A DNA stretch of 64,000 nt from Massilia sp. Se16.2.3 (GCF_014171595.1 NZ_CP050451.1:2046001-2110000), one strand, 5' to 3'; counted from the first letter of the stretch, positions 21,938 to 29,800 are shown. Notes: generated by a model from the letters alone, not told the origin. Made by a program: numbers and translations.

Positions 21938-22801
21938 ATGATCACGAGAGCGGCCTTTTATCCCCGCCTGCGCCGTCTGCTGTTGGCCAGCGCCTGCTGC
22001 GGCGCTGCCGGCCAGCCAGCCGCACAGGGGCTGACGCTGCGCGTACCTGAATGTCAACCGGTCGCTCCCAAGGCGCTGCCGGAAAAATACTACGCGCTGG
22101 CCAGGCACCACAAGGACTTTGCCTGGGCGCAGAAAGTCAGGCGCGACCAACCGACCGCAGGTGGCAATGGCTGGGAGCTGATCGACGGATCGGAGATGCG
22201 TGACTGGTACAGCTTCTATCGTGTCGATATCAACAACGACGGTTACTGCGACTGGTATCTGAATACGTCGTCGCCACTGTCGACAGGCGGGGATCGCGAT
22301 TCCATCAATACCCTGTATCTCGGCCGCCCTCAGGGCTGGATCAGGTTCGGCGCCACGGTTCCGAGCGACAAGCCTGACGTCCTGGGTTTTCGTAAAACCG
22401 CGGCGGAGGAACGGCGCTACCTGTTCGGCGAGGAGCCGGGCATTATCTACGACGCGGACCAGAAGATCAGCTACCTGATCACCGCGCTATATCGCCGCCA
22501 CCAAAGGCGAGATGCGTTGCCGGGCTACCAGATATTAGTGTGGGATGCGCGCGCAAACATCCTGCAAGCGCTCGACAAGTGGCAGCCTGGATCGAAGGCA
22601 GCCTCGGTATATGCCTACTTCAAGCAGCACGGCGCCTACGTCGCTCCGATGGACGGCGTGAGTGCAGAGGAGGCGGTGATGGACTTCGATAAAGAGATTG
22701 AAACGCATGAAATAAGGCAAGCGTGCAGCGCCGACGCCGAGGAGCTGGCTGAGCGCAAGATATCGCCTGTCCTGCTGGCCACCTGCAAGCGGCCACGCTG
22801 A
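21938..22801 (+). CDS. Candidate periplasmic immunity protein 2 (paralogue of the preceding gene)
   Basis: A 287-residue protein colinear with the preceding one from the signal peptide (LLASACCGAAGQPAAQG) to the shared C-terminus (LLATCKRPR versus LLASCKRPR). Both keep NNDGYCDWYL, STGGDRDSINTLYLG, YLFGEEPG and WQPGSKAA. The divergence is spread over the whole length, so this is an old tandem duplication, not a recent one. ATG 21938 was preferred over an upstream in-frame ATG at 21827 that would lie inside the previous gene. The gap of 37 bases holds an AAAAGGA. Confidence 0.65.
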   Translation: MITRAAFYPRLRRLLLASACCGAAGQPAAQGLTLRVPECQPVAPKALPEKYYALARHHKDFAWAQKVRRDQPTAGGNGWELIDGSEMRDWYSFYRVDINNDGYCDWYLNTSSPLSTGGDRDSINTLYLGRPQGWIRFGATVPSDKPDVLGFRKTAAEERRYLFGEEPGIIYDADQKISYLITALYRRHQRRDALPGYQILVWDARANILQALDKWQPGSKAASVYAYFKQHGAYVAPMDGVSAEEAVMDFDKEIETHEIRQACSADAEELAERKISPVLLATCKRPR

Positions 22802-22825
22802 CAGGACTTCGTCGCCGCAGGCCCG

Positions 22826-23119
22826 TCACGCCTCGACGCGCTGGCCCGAGCGCGTCTGCACCGCGACCAGGCGCGGCGGCGGATTGCATTTGCACAGGCA
22901 CAGGTCGCCATCGAGGGCGTATTGCCTGCCCTCGTGCGCAACGTCGAGACGGGGGCCATCCGGAGCGATGACGCCATCGGACAGGCAGCGCGGGCAGGAC
23001 ACGGTATCGCCCTCGAGCGCAATGGCGGCGCCATCGATTGCGGTCAGGGAACTGGCGCTGGTGACTTCGCCGCCGGCCGTGGTGGTGGCGCCCAGCGTCA
23101 TGTAAAAGCGGTCCGGCAT
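22826..23119 (-). CDS. PAAR-domain protein
   Basis: A 97-residue protein with the PAAR pattern: GATTTAGGEVTSAS near the start, IDGAAIALEGDTVSCPRC, then ALDGDLCLCKCNPPP, with Cys pairs suited to the zinc-bound PAAR tip. PAAR proteins cap the VgrG spike of type VI secretion. The start follows GGGAGAAG. It converges on the RHS/immunity genes and forms a two-gene unit with the small exported protein upstream. No VgrG, Hcp or sheath genes are in the window, so any secretion machine must lie elsewhere. Confidence 0.8.
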   Translation of the reverse strand: MPDRFYMTLGATTTAGGEVTSASSLTAIDGAAIALEGDTVSCPRCLSDGVIAPDGPRLDVAHEGRQYALDGDLCLCKCNPPPRLVAVQTRSGQRVEA

Positions 23120-23200
23120 TGGCTTCTCCCCCTGCTGGCAAAGCCACGACACTACCGGTGGCGCGCCGCGCTGATCTTGATCCGTCTTAAAGCATGCCGC

Positions 23201-23590
23201 TCATGCGCGGCGCTTGTCGGCGATCCGGGCGTAGCGCGTGCCGTCGTCCATGAATCCGATCGTCCATTCCCCCTGCTGCACCAGCATCTCGGTGACGTTG
23301 CACGTTGCCCGGTATCCCGTTCGCAGGGTTCGCTGCAAGCGCGATATCGGGTAGAGCACCGTGGTGTCGCCGGCGCGGCGCTGCTGTGCGATCCAGGCGC
23401 GCGCCTGCTCGAACAGGGCGCCGTTCCAATCGCCGGGGGGGGGGCTGCAGCGCCGGCAGCCGGCAGGGGCCGGGCCGATGCCGGCCGCGTCCAGCGCGCG
23501 GCCCGCTTTGCCTGCTGCGAACGGCGCCATGGCCGCCGCCGCGATGCCGGCCGCCATGGCGAGCATGGTCCTGCGTCTTGATGTGTTCAT
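23201..23590 (-). CDS. Small exported protein, Tat/Sec signal, next to PAAR gene
   Basis: A 129-residue protein beginning MNTSRRRTMLAMAAGIAAAAMAPFA: a Tat-like twin-arginine followed by a hydrophobic stretch, so export is likely. The mature part contains a CRRC pair and TGYRATCNVTEML. The ATG at 23590 has AAGGA a few bases upstream. It precedes the PAAR gene by 81 bases on the same strand. Function unknown; it could be a PAAR partner, an effector or another immunity protein. Confidence 0.55.
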   Translation of the reverse strand: MNTSRRRTMLAMAAGIAAAAMAPFAAGKAGRALDAAGIGPAPAGCRRCSPPPGDWNGALFEQARAWIAQQRRAGDTTVLYPISRLQRTLRTGYRATCNVTEMLVQQGEWTIGFMDDGTRYARIADKRRA

Positions 23591-23827
23591 TTCATCCTTG
23601 ATGGCGGATTGTCGATGCGGGCCATGATAAGTAGCGGCGGCGATAAGCGGTGTCGCGCAGTCGCCGAATGGGGTACAGGTCCGGCGTTCGCTACCGCGGC
23701 AGCAGCGACACCGCTTGTCGCATCGGCATGCCAGGATGGGGACACGGCCGCGTGGCGGTATGTCCGGCAAGCGGGCAGGCCTCCCGTCGGCGTGAGGTGT
23801 GCAGAAGAGTCGCAGCCGCGTCGCCAG

Positions 23828-23845
23828 TATTTCCGAATGGAAATA
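23828..23845. promoter_or_regulatory. Perfect dyad, candidate operator of the WYL operon
   Basis: TATTTCC-GAAT-GGAAATA is a perfect 7-base inverted repeat in an AT-rich patch of the otherwise featureless 312-base gap 23591-23902. It ends 57 bases before the first gene of the operon and just before a possible -10 region (GATATTTT, ~23859-23866). WYL regulators of defence loci usually bind a dyad in their own promoter; binding here is inferred. Confidence 0.5.
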
Positions 23846-23902
23846 TATTTGGTAACATGATATTTTGAACGGTCGCGGCAACGCACCGGATGTGAAAGCA
23901 CC

Positions 23903-24316
23903 ATGCCAAGACATATCGAACACATCGATGCGATCGCGCGCCGGCAGCAAGCCGACGCGCTCTATATCGAGTTCCATCCCCAGCCGTTCGCGCAGTGGCG
24001 CAACTACCGTTACGAGGACGATGCGACGCGTTCGGCCGTTCTCGCCTGGCTCGATGCCCACGGCGTCGGCTGGACCGCTTGCGGCCCTTTCGCCGATCCG
24101 CGTGTGATGGCGCCGTATCTGGGCCAGGTCTACCTCGATGTGCCCTACGACGAAGCGCTGCCGGCCTACCGCCAGTTGCGCGACTATCTCGAGCACCCGG
24201 ACGGATCGATGCGCCACGACGGCGTGCGCTTCTGCGTCATGCCGCTGGACTACGCCATGCAGAATGCCGAACACGACACGCCGGGTTACTGGGAACGCTG
24301 GGCAGAGAACTTCTGA
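23903..24316 (+). CDS. Uncharacterised 137-aa protein, first gene of the WYL/caspase-like operon
   Basis: A soluble, acidic 137-residue protein rich in Tyr, Trp and His (YIEFHPQPFAQWRNYRYEDD, short form FHPQPFAQWRNY; GYWERWAENF at the end). No signal peptide, membrane segment or family I recognise. Its stop overlaps the start of the WYL regulator (TGATG), so it is translationally coupled to it. A weak ribosome site suggests low expression or another start. It may be a sensor or partner of the caspase-like protein. Confidence 0.7.
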   Translation: MPRHIEHIDAIARRQQADALYIEFHPQPFAQWRNYRYEDDATRSAVLAWLDAHGVGWTACGPFADPRVMAPYLGQVYLDVPYDEALPAYRQLRDYLEHPDGSMRHDGVRFCVMPLDYAMQNAEHDTPGYWERWAENF

Positions 24317-25383
24317 TGGCGACCAATCAGTACTCGCTGCTGCGCCAGTGGCACATGCTGCGCATGGTGCCGCGTGCGCCCCAGCAGGTCTCGGCCAAGG
24401 AGTTGTGCGAGCGGCTCGATGCCGCCGGTTTTCCGGTGGCGAAACGCACCGTCGAGCGCGACCTGCAGGAACTCTCGACCGTGTTTCCGATCGCGGTCGA
24501 CGACGGGGCGCGGCCCTACGGCTGGAGCTGGCTGCGCGATGCCTCGAGTTTCGACCTGCCCGGCCTGACCCTGCCGGAAGCCCTGACGCTGACCCTGGTC
24601 GAGCAGCACCTGCGCCACCACCTGCCGCCCAGCGCCGTCGATGCGCTCGGCCCGCATTTCCAGTCCGCCGCCCGCGCCCTGTCCGCGGTGGACGGTACCG
24701 CAGCGCCGCGGGCCTGGCTGGACAAGGTGCGCAGCATCGAGCCCCTGCAGCCGCTGCTGGCGCCGCTCATGGACGAGGCGTGTCAGCGCACCGTCTACCT
24801 GGCGCTGATGCACGACCGCCAGTTGAAGCTCCACTACCGCAAGCGCGACACGGACACGCCGACCGTGTACCCGTCCGTGCATCCGCTGGCCGTGGTGCAG
24901 CGGGGAGGGCTGGTCTACCTGGTCTGCATGTTTGCCGGCTACGAGGACGTGCGCACCCTGGCCCTGCACCGCGTCCAGCAGGCCGAAGCCCTGTACGAGC
25001 CGGCGCGCCGCAAGCCCGGATTCGACATCGACGACTACATCGCCTCCGGCCAGTTCGGCGTGATCGCGGGCGAGCCGATCGCCCTGCGCGCCGTCTTCAC
25101 GCGCGCGGCCGGGGAACACCTGTTCGAGACGCCGCTCAGCGCCGACCAGGTGCTCACCCTCGACGAACAGGGCCGGCTGCAGCTGGCGGCCACGGTGCCG
25201 CACACCCGTGCGCTGCTCTGGTGGCTGCTCGGATTCGGCGACGGCGTGGTGATCCAGGAACCGGCCAGCCTGCGCGAGGAAATCGCGGGCATCGCGCGCC
25301 GGATGGCGGCGGCCTATGACAAACAGAACCCGGCTGGCGCAGCTTGCGCCGGCCAAACACAGGAAACAGAGGAAGCAGCATGA
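24316..25383 (+). CDS. WYL-domain transcriptional regulator
   Basis: A 355-residue protein with a DeoR-like winged HTH at residues ~5-65 (VSAKELCERLDAAGFPVAKRT), a WYL domain at ~165-240 (HPLAVVQRGGLVYLVCMF, where VYLV stands for the WYL motif, then TLALHRVQQAEAL) and a C-terminal WCX extension (FTRAAGEHLFETPLS). WYL domains bind small ligands or nucleic acid and commonly control phage-defence and DNA-damage genes. It overlaps both neighbours (TGATG before, ATGA after), placing it in the middle of a tightly coupled operon; the dyad at 23828-23845 is a plausible target. Confidence 0.9.
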   Translation: MATNQYSLLRQWHMLRMVPRAPQQVSAKELCERLDAAGFPVAKRTVERDLQELSTVFPIAVDDGARPYGWSWLRDASSFDLPGLTLPEALTLTLVEQHLRHHLPPSAVDALGPHFQSAARALSAVDGTAAPRAWLDKVRSIEPLQPLLAPLMDEACQRTVYLALMHDRQLKLHYRKRDTDTPTVYPSVHPLAVVQRGGLVYLVCMFAGYEDVRTLALHRVQQAEALYEPARRKPGFDIDDYIASGQFGVIAGEPIALRAVFTRAAGEHLFETPLSADQVLTLDEQGRLQLAATVPHTRALLWWLLGFGDGVVIQEPASLREEIAGIARRMAAAYDKQNPAGAACAGQTQETEEAA

Positions 25384-26165
25384 AGCGCATCGAAGTAGAC
25401 GAGAAGGCATTTGACGGGTTCGAAGACTATCGCGGCAAGGACGACGCGAGCCGGGCGCTGGGGCGCCTGGTTCGCTATGCGGACCGGAAGCAGGAGGAAG
25501 AAGCCGACCGCATCGCGCTTGTCATGCTGGAAGACCACTGGTTCGATTTCAACGACAACCCGGGACAGGCCTCGAACGCCCCCTTCCTCGAAGGCGTCTG
25601 CCGGCTGTACAAGAACATCCGGTCCTATCGCCTGAATTTCTATGATGCCGACAGCTTCGGGCACGCGCTGGCAGCGGTCGCCACGCTGCCCGAAAGCCGG
25701 ATCGTCCTCTACATCGGCGCGCACGGCTCGAAGGGCAGAATCGGCGCCGCCAATTCGAGCAACCTGATGAAGAAGGTAGCCGAATTTTCGCGCAAGAAGA
25801 AAATCGAGGGCATCCTCCTGAGTTCCTGCTTCGCCGCCGGCCACGACGGCGCCATGCAGGAAGCACTCAAGGGCGGCAGCAACTGGATCTTCGGCTACCG
25901 CACCGCCGTCGATTTCCTCGGCAGCGTGCAGGTCGAGGCGGCGATCCTGGCGCAGATGGCGGACACCGGCGCAGGTTTTTCCGATACGGGGGACGATGTC
26001 GTCGCAGCGGTCGGCAAGGCGCTGGGGTGCTTCAATCCAGCCTGGGAAATCGGGGAAGAGCCTTGCCTGACCCTGCGCCAGGCCTTCCGCCTGCTCGTAC
26101 GCGGCAAGCACATGAAGACCGTGGTGGACTACACGCAGGATGCGGCCGACAAGGCCTGGCCCTGA
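25380..26165 (+). CDS. Caspase-like (clan CD) cysteine peptidase candidate under WYL control
   Basis: A 261-residue cytoplasmic protein. Two hydrophobic strands end in candidate catalytic residues: RIVLYIGAHGSKG (H115-G116) and IEGILLSSCFAAG (C150). This His-Gly then Ser-Cys arrangement ~35 residues apart matches the catalytic dyad of caspase/CHAT-type proteases. The N-terminal ~100 residues are charged and lack a recognised domain. ATG 25380 overlaps the WYL stop (ATGA). Caspase-like proteases are frequent death effectors in bacterial immunity, and WYL regulators frequent controllers; a role in abortive infection is inference. Substrate unknown. Confidence 0.7.
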   Translation: MKRIEVDEKAFDGFEDYRGKDDASRALGRLVRYADRKQEEEADRIALVMLEDHWFDFNDNPGQASNAPFLEGVCRLYKNIRSYRLNFYDADSFGHALAAVATLPESRIVLYIGAHGSKGRIGAANSSNLMKKVAEFSRKKKIEGILLSSCFAAGHDGAMQEALKGGSNWIFGYRTAVDFLGSVQVEAAILAQMADTGAGFSDTGDDVVAAVGKALGCFNPAWEIGEEPCLTLRQAFRLLVRGKHMKTVVDYTQDAADKAWP

Positions 26166-26265
26166 CCTGCGCCTGGGCGCGGCGGCGCCGGCGCCGGGTT
26201 CATCTGCCATGCGTAGGCGTGGCGAGCACGAAGACCGGGCAAGAAGAACAGCGGCCCGGGCCGCT

Positions 26266-26608
26266 AATGCCGTTCAGTTAAGCCACAAGCTTCCGTATCC
26301 GGTAGGGTGGGCACTCCGTGCCCACGCGGTACGTGCGTCCCCAGCACCCGCAGCTCGGACAGATCGTCGAGTGGGCCGCTCCGGTGGGGCACTCTGTGCC
26401 TGCGTCGTCATGCCGACCGCTAACGCTACAGCCAGCAGCCCGACTGACTCATGCATAGTCTCTCATCCCTAGCCTGGGCTGTTGCCTGTTCTGCCAACGG
26501 TGCCTTGGATCCGCATGGGAACGAGTGCCCACCCTACGGGCCTGGCTGCGGACTCGCGGTAGCAAAAGGCGGAAGAAATCTTCGAGCACGGCTTGACTGA
26601 ACGGCATT
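26266..26608. mobile_element. MITE-like non-autonomous element with 19-bp terminal inverted repeats
   Basis: Ends AATGCCGTTCAGTTAAGCC (26266-26284) and GGCTTGACTGAACGGCATT (26590-26608) are inverted repeats with 18 of 19 matches. GGCCCGGGCCGCT occurs directly before (26253-26265) and again after (26610-26622), as a 13-base target duplication would. The 343-base body has no gene but carries a REP pair. End type and duplication size would suit an IS4-like transposase acting in trans; that is inference. Part of the duplication is self-complementary, so some of it may be chance. Confidence 0.55.
26302..26539. repeat. REP/BIME-like repeat arms inside the MITE-like element
   Basis: GGTAGGGTGGGCACTCCGTG at 26301-26320 continues into CCCACGCGG, and the inverted arm GAGTGCCCACCCTACGG lies at 26523-26539. 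A degenerate half-arm (GGTGGGGCACTCTGTGCCTG) lies at about 26384-26403. Confidence 0.7.
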
Positions 26609-26615
26609 GGGCCCG

Positions 26616-26676
26616 GGCCGCTGCTTTTCATGAATTCCGAGGTTGGCGTGAGAGGATTCGAGTCGCCGGGCTCTAC
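26616..26676 (-). repeat. Degenerate copy of the tRNA-Pro 3' end and its terminator
   Basis: This stretch matches 28039-28099 at 51 of 61 positions in the same orientation, including GTGAGAGGATTCGA from the T-arm and the TTTTCATG downstream of the tRNA. It contains only the 3' part, so it is not a working tRNA. A direct repeat of a tRNA 3' end is what an integrated element leaves as an attachment site. Confidence 0.65.
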
Positions 26677-27605
26677 TTTTTCTCCTCGCCTTTTTTCTCG
26701 TCGCCTGCGGGCTTCGGCGGATCTGCTTGATGAGCGAGATCCGTCGGCACGACAGTAACTTCGCCGATAGGAATTCGTCGGATCAAACCACTGTTCGGCT
26801 CGAAGAGAATAATCGCGGTCGCTGTCGAGACAACCAATCGCCCACTTGCGACTTGTGCGTCATTGTTGAATACCGCGACGCAGGTGGCTGTCGTGATCGC
26901 GGGCGCGTCCTTTTTCCTGGGCTTCGACCACGTCTGAAGCAGCATCGTGCGTGATTTGACTGGTTCACAAAAATCCGGGGCGACGACAAATTTTTGCAGA
27001 TAGTGACTGCCCAGTTGCATGCCAAACATCGGCACGATTGAAATCACTACTACGGTAATCATCAAAGCGCCGACCATCAAAAATGGACTGATCATGATGA
27101 GTCCGCCGAAGAATCCCGAAGCAATCGCTCCCTTGCCAAGCAATTCACCAGTTGTGTCTCGCGGATTCGGCGGTATGAGGTAGCGCCAAACACTTTTCGT
27201 TCTGGTGCGAGCGCTCGCTCTCCGGGATTTGAGGAACACCGCGCAGCATACAAGCGCAAATGGGATGAGTGCGCCGAGCAGGCTGGGCAAAAGAAGCTGC
27301 TCGAACAGTGGCCACCAAGTGATTTCTCCCAGCCCCAGCACCAGTGAAATCACGGCGTAGGCCGACAGTCCGATCAGATCAAGGACAGACGAATAAATAG
27401 ATTCATGAGGCAAACCAAATACCGTCTCGACGGCCAGGGAGACACCGTAACCGAGCAGCGTGAGGATGAGACTCATCGACGAGAGGATCGTAATTCCCCA
27501 TGTCACGCCACTAGCGCGCTTTTCGGCAACGACTCCCTCGTCGGTGGAAGGCGAAGGCGACGCGGATGCCTGCTGGGCCCTGGGTGTGCTGATTCTTTCG
27601 TTCAT
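26673..27605 (-). CDS. Multi-pass membrane protein of unknown function, AT-richer than its surroundings
   Basis: A 310-residue protein with five or so hydrophobic segments (ITILSSMSLILTLLGYGVSL, VISLVLGLG, LLPSLLGALIPFALVCCAVFL, MISPFLMVGALMITVVVISIV), a Ser/Pro-rich N-terminus and a Lys/Glu tail (GDEKKGEEKK). No domain recognised. Its base composition is visibly less GC-rich than the genes on both sides. It is the only gene between the tRNA-like repeat and tRNA-Pro, so it looks acquired. Confidence 0.7.
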   Translation of the reverse strand: MNERISTPRAQQASASPSPSTDEGVVAEKRASGVTWGITILSSMSLILTLLGYGVSLAVETVFGLPHESIYSSVLDLIGLSAYAVISLVLGLGEITWWPLFEQLLLPSLLGALIPFALVCCAVFLKSRRASARTRTKSVWRYLIPPNPRDTTGELLGKGAIASGFFGGLIMISPFLMVGALMITVVVISIVPMFGMQLGSHYLQKFVVAPDFCEPVKSRTMLLQTWSKPRKKDAPAITTATCVAVFNNDAQVASGRLVVSTATAIILFEPNSGLIRRIPIGEVTVVPTDLAHQADPPKPAGDEKKGEEKK

Positions 27606-28022
27606 AGGCAGCTCCCTATCTGAAATGGCCTGCTGCTTCCCTTTGCGAGAATGCCCGAGACCGCCAGGTCAAGGCAGGAGCATAAGCGTTACGTTTCATT
27701 TGAAAAGCTGTACAAAGTGCTAGGGAAGCGCTGATCTATTCACGACGGCGTCTCGGCCACGACAAAATGCGCCCCGCGGCGTTGCAAATCCTCGCGATAC
27801 CCGCGGTATCGCTGCGGTTTGCGCCTTGCCCGGCACATTTTTCGCGACCGATTCCGTCCAACCGGAATACATCAGCACTTTCCTAGGGGCATGCCTGCAG
27901 AGCCAGAAATAGGCGATGGAAGCGCGGCACGGGCACAGGTCGCTCTACTGGAAGCGCTATATCATTGCCGTCGAGCTAAAACGAGCCGAAAGGAATTTTG
28001 CGATGTGAAGGAAGGGCTGAAA
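27606..28022. other. Intergenic region of the tRNA-proximal island, no gene seen
   Basis: About 420 bases of mixed composition upstream of the membrane-protein gene, presumably including its promoter. Open frames here run through the tRNA or lack ribosome sites. I see no RNA gene or integrase fragment. Confidence 0.4.
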
Positions 28023-28052
28023 CGAAAACAGCGGCCTGGGCCGCTGTTTTTC
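28023..28052 (-). terminator. Terminator downstream of tRNA-Pro
   Basis: AAAACAGCGGCC-TGG-GCCGCTGTTTTT is a near-perfect hairpin with A and T tracts on either side, so it can work in both directions. It follows the tRNA 3' end by 10 bases. Confidence 0.8.
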
Positions 28053-28062
28053 ATGCATTCCT

Positions 28063-28139
28063 TGGTCGGGGTGAGAGGATTCGAACCTCCGGCCTCTACG
28101 TCCCGAACGTAGCGCTCTACCGGGCTAAGCTACACCCCG
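28063..28139 (-). tRNA. tRNA-Pro (anticodon CGG)
   Basis: Seventy-seven bases on the minus strand, from acceptor CGGGGTG to CACCCCG-A-CCA. The anticodon stem CTACG/CGTAG encloses the loop TTCGGGA, giving CGG, which reads proline CCG. The T-arm is GGAGGTTCGAATCCTCT and closely follows proteobacterial proK. CCA is encoded. Its 3' half is repeated in degenerate form at 26616-26676. Confidence 0.95.
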
Positions 28140-28192
28140 ACTGGTTTGAGACGCCGAAGCTGACGTCTCGGGAAGCGTTACTATAATTATAC

Positions 28193-29182
28193 TCAGTGGT
28201 TCCTGTCAACCGCGAAACTGCAGAGCTGGAGCAGGCTTTCCTTGTATGCGCTGTCGGGCAAACCGGCGATCGATTCGGCGGCGCGGCGGGCCGCGGCTTC
28301 GGCTTCGCGGCGGGTGTAATCAAGGGCGCCGCTGCTGGTGACGGCGGCCAGTACGGCGTCGAAATGCTGCTCGTCGCCCTGCTCGATGCACGAGCGCACC
28401 AGCTCGCGCTGCTGCGGCGTGCCGTTTTCCATCAGGTAGATCAGCGGCAGGGTGGGTTTGCCTTCGCGCAGGTCGTCGCCGACGTTCTTGCCGATCTCGG
28501 CGGCATCGCCTGCGTAGTCGAGCACGTCGTCGATCAGCTGGAAGGCCGTGCCCAGCGAGCGGCCGTATTCGCCGGCAGCGCCGATCTGCTCGTCGTTTGC
28601 GCCAGCCACCAGCGCGCCCAGTTCGGCGGCGGCTTCGAACAGCTTGGCCGTCTTCGAACGGATCACCTTCAGGTAGCTCTCGTGGGTCACGTCCGGGTCG
28701 TGCATGTTCAGCAGTTGCAGCACTTCACCTTCGGCGATCACGTTGGTCGCGTCCGACAGGATCTGCATGACGCGCATGTTTTCCAGGCCGACCATCATCT
28801 GGAACGAACGCGAGTAGAGGAAGTCGCCCACCAGCACCGAGGCCGCGTTGCCGAACAGGGCGTTGGCGGTCTGGCGTCCGCGCCGCATCGACGATTCGTC
28901 GACGACGTCGTCGTGCAGCAGGGTGGCGGTGTGGATGAATTCGACGACGGCCGCGAGTTCATGGTGGGCCACGCCCTTGTATCCGTAGGCATTGGCCAGC
29001 AGCAGCACCAGCACCGGGCGGATGCGCTTGCCGCCGGCACTGATGATGTATTCGGCGATCTGGTTGACCAGGCTCACTTCCGAATGCAGGCGCTGGCGGA
29101 TCACCGCGTTCACCGCGTCCATGTCGGCTGCGATCGTCTGGGTGATGTTGTTCTGTTGTGCGTGAGGGGTAGCGGCGGACAA
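28193..29182 (-). CDS. ispB: Octaprenyl diphosphate synthase
   Basis: A 329-residue trans-polyprenyl synthase with both aspartate-rich motifs: LLHDDVVDES (first DDxxD, about residue 84) and QLIDDVLDYAGD (second, about residue 210), plus GGKRIRP near residue 50. It extends farnesyl diphosphate with IPP to the C40 side chain of ubiquinone. It is divergent from rplU, the common ispB/rplU arrangement in proteobacteria. Full length and intact. Confidence 0.93.
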   Translation of the reverse strand: MSAATPHAQQNNITQTIAADMDAVNAVIRQRLHSEVSLVNQIAEYIISAGGKRIRPVLVLLLANAYGYKGVAHHELAAVVEFIHTATLLHDDVVDESSMRRGRQTANALFGNAASVLVGDFLYSRSFQMMVGLENMRVMQILSDATNVIAEGEVLQLLNMHDPDVTHESYLKVIRSKTAKLFEAAAELGALVAGANDEQIGAAGEYGRSLGTAFQLIDDVLDYAGDAAEIGKNVGDDLREGKPTLPLIYLMENGTPQQRELVRSCIEQGDEQHFDAVLAAVTSSGALDYTRREAEAAARRAAESIAGLPDSAYKESLLQLCSFAVDRNH

Positions 29183-29342
29183 GGCGAACCTGCGTGACGT
29201 TGATGAGGTTTGATGGCGTATGGCTGCGGATTATACGTCATGCAAGCATGAGCCGTGCCATTTCGCCAAGCGTGGCGGGTAGGCATCGTTTTCCGGCCCT
29301 CGTTGCCGCTGTGCCACGATCTCGACAATGCAACGCCGGTCT

Positions 29343-29371
29343 TTGACGCAACAGGCCACTCCATGTATAAT
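29343..29371 (+). promoter_or_regulatory. Sigma-70 promoter of rplU-rpmA
   Basis: TTGACG (29343-29348) and TATAAT (29366-29371) are separated by exactly 17 bases, one mismatch from consensus overall. It leaves an ~75-base leader before rplU. Confidence 0.85.
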
Positions 29372-29452
29372 TCCCTGTTCCCCGGCACCAGAGAAGCACG
29401 ACGCATCGTCGCCGTAGGGATTTTTATTAAACAATTGATGAGGTTTTCAATC

Positions 29453-29764
29453 ATGTACGCGGTCATAAAAACCGGTGGCAAGCAATATAAAGTTGTCGCT
29501 GGCGAAAAACTTAAAGTAGAACAGATACCGGCAGACATTGGTTCCGAACTCACGATCGATCAGGTCCTCGCCGTTGGCGCGGGCGAGAGCATCAAATTTG
29601 GTGCTCCCCTGGTTGAAGGTGCGACGGTTCTGGTGAAGGTCGTTTCCCATGGTCGCCACGACAAGGTCCGCATTTTCAAGATGCGCCGTCGTAAGCACTA
29701 CCAGAAGCGTCAAGGCCACCGCCAGAACTTCACCGAAATCCAAGTGGTTTCGATCAACGGCTAA
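29453..29764 (+). CDS. rplU: 50S ribosomal protein L21
   Basis: A 103-residue protein beginning [14 protein letters not shown], the L21 signature, and ending with the RNA-binding segment [16 protein letters not shown]. It binds 23S rRNA in the large subunit. First gene of the rplU-rpmA operon behind a near-consensus promoter; rpmA follows after 36 bases. Confidence 0.97.
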   Translation: MYAVIKTGGKQYKVVAGEKLKVEQIPADIGSELTIDQVLAVGAGESIKFGAPLVEGATVLVKVVSHGRHDKVRIFKMRRRKHYQKRQGHRQNFTEIQVVSING

Positions 29765-29800
29765 TTGCCCCTCTCTTCAAAGTCATCAAGGAGTACTTAA

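Noticed and set aside
22826..23590. A type VI secretion cluster
   Set aside because: Only a PAAR protein is present; no VgrG, Hcp, sheath or baseplate gene in the window.
26616..26676. A second tRNA gene
   Set aside because: Only the 3' part resembles tRNA-Pro; no anticodon arm or 5' half.
27819..28112. 97-residue plus-strand frame
   Set aside because: Runs through the terminator and into tRNA-Pro on the other strand, and lacks a ribosome site.
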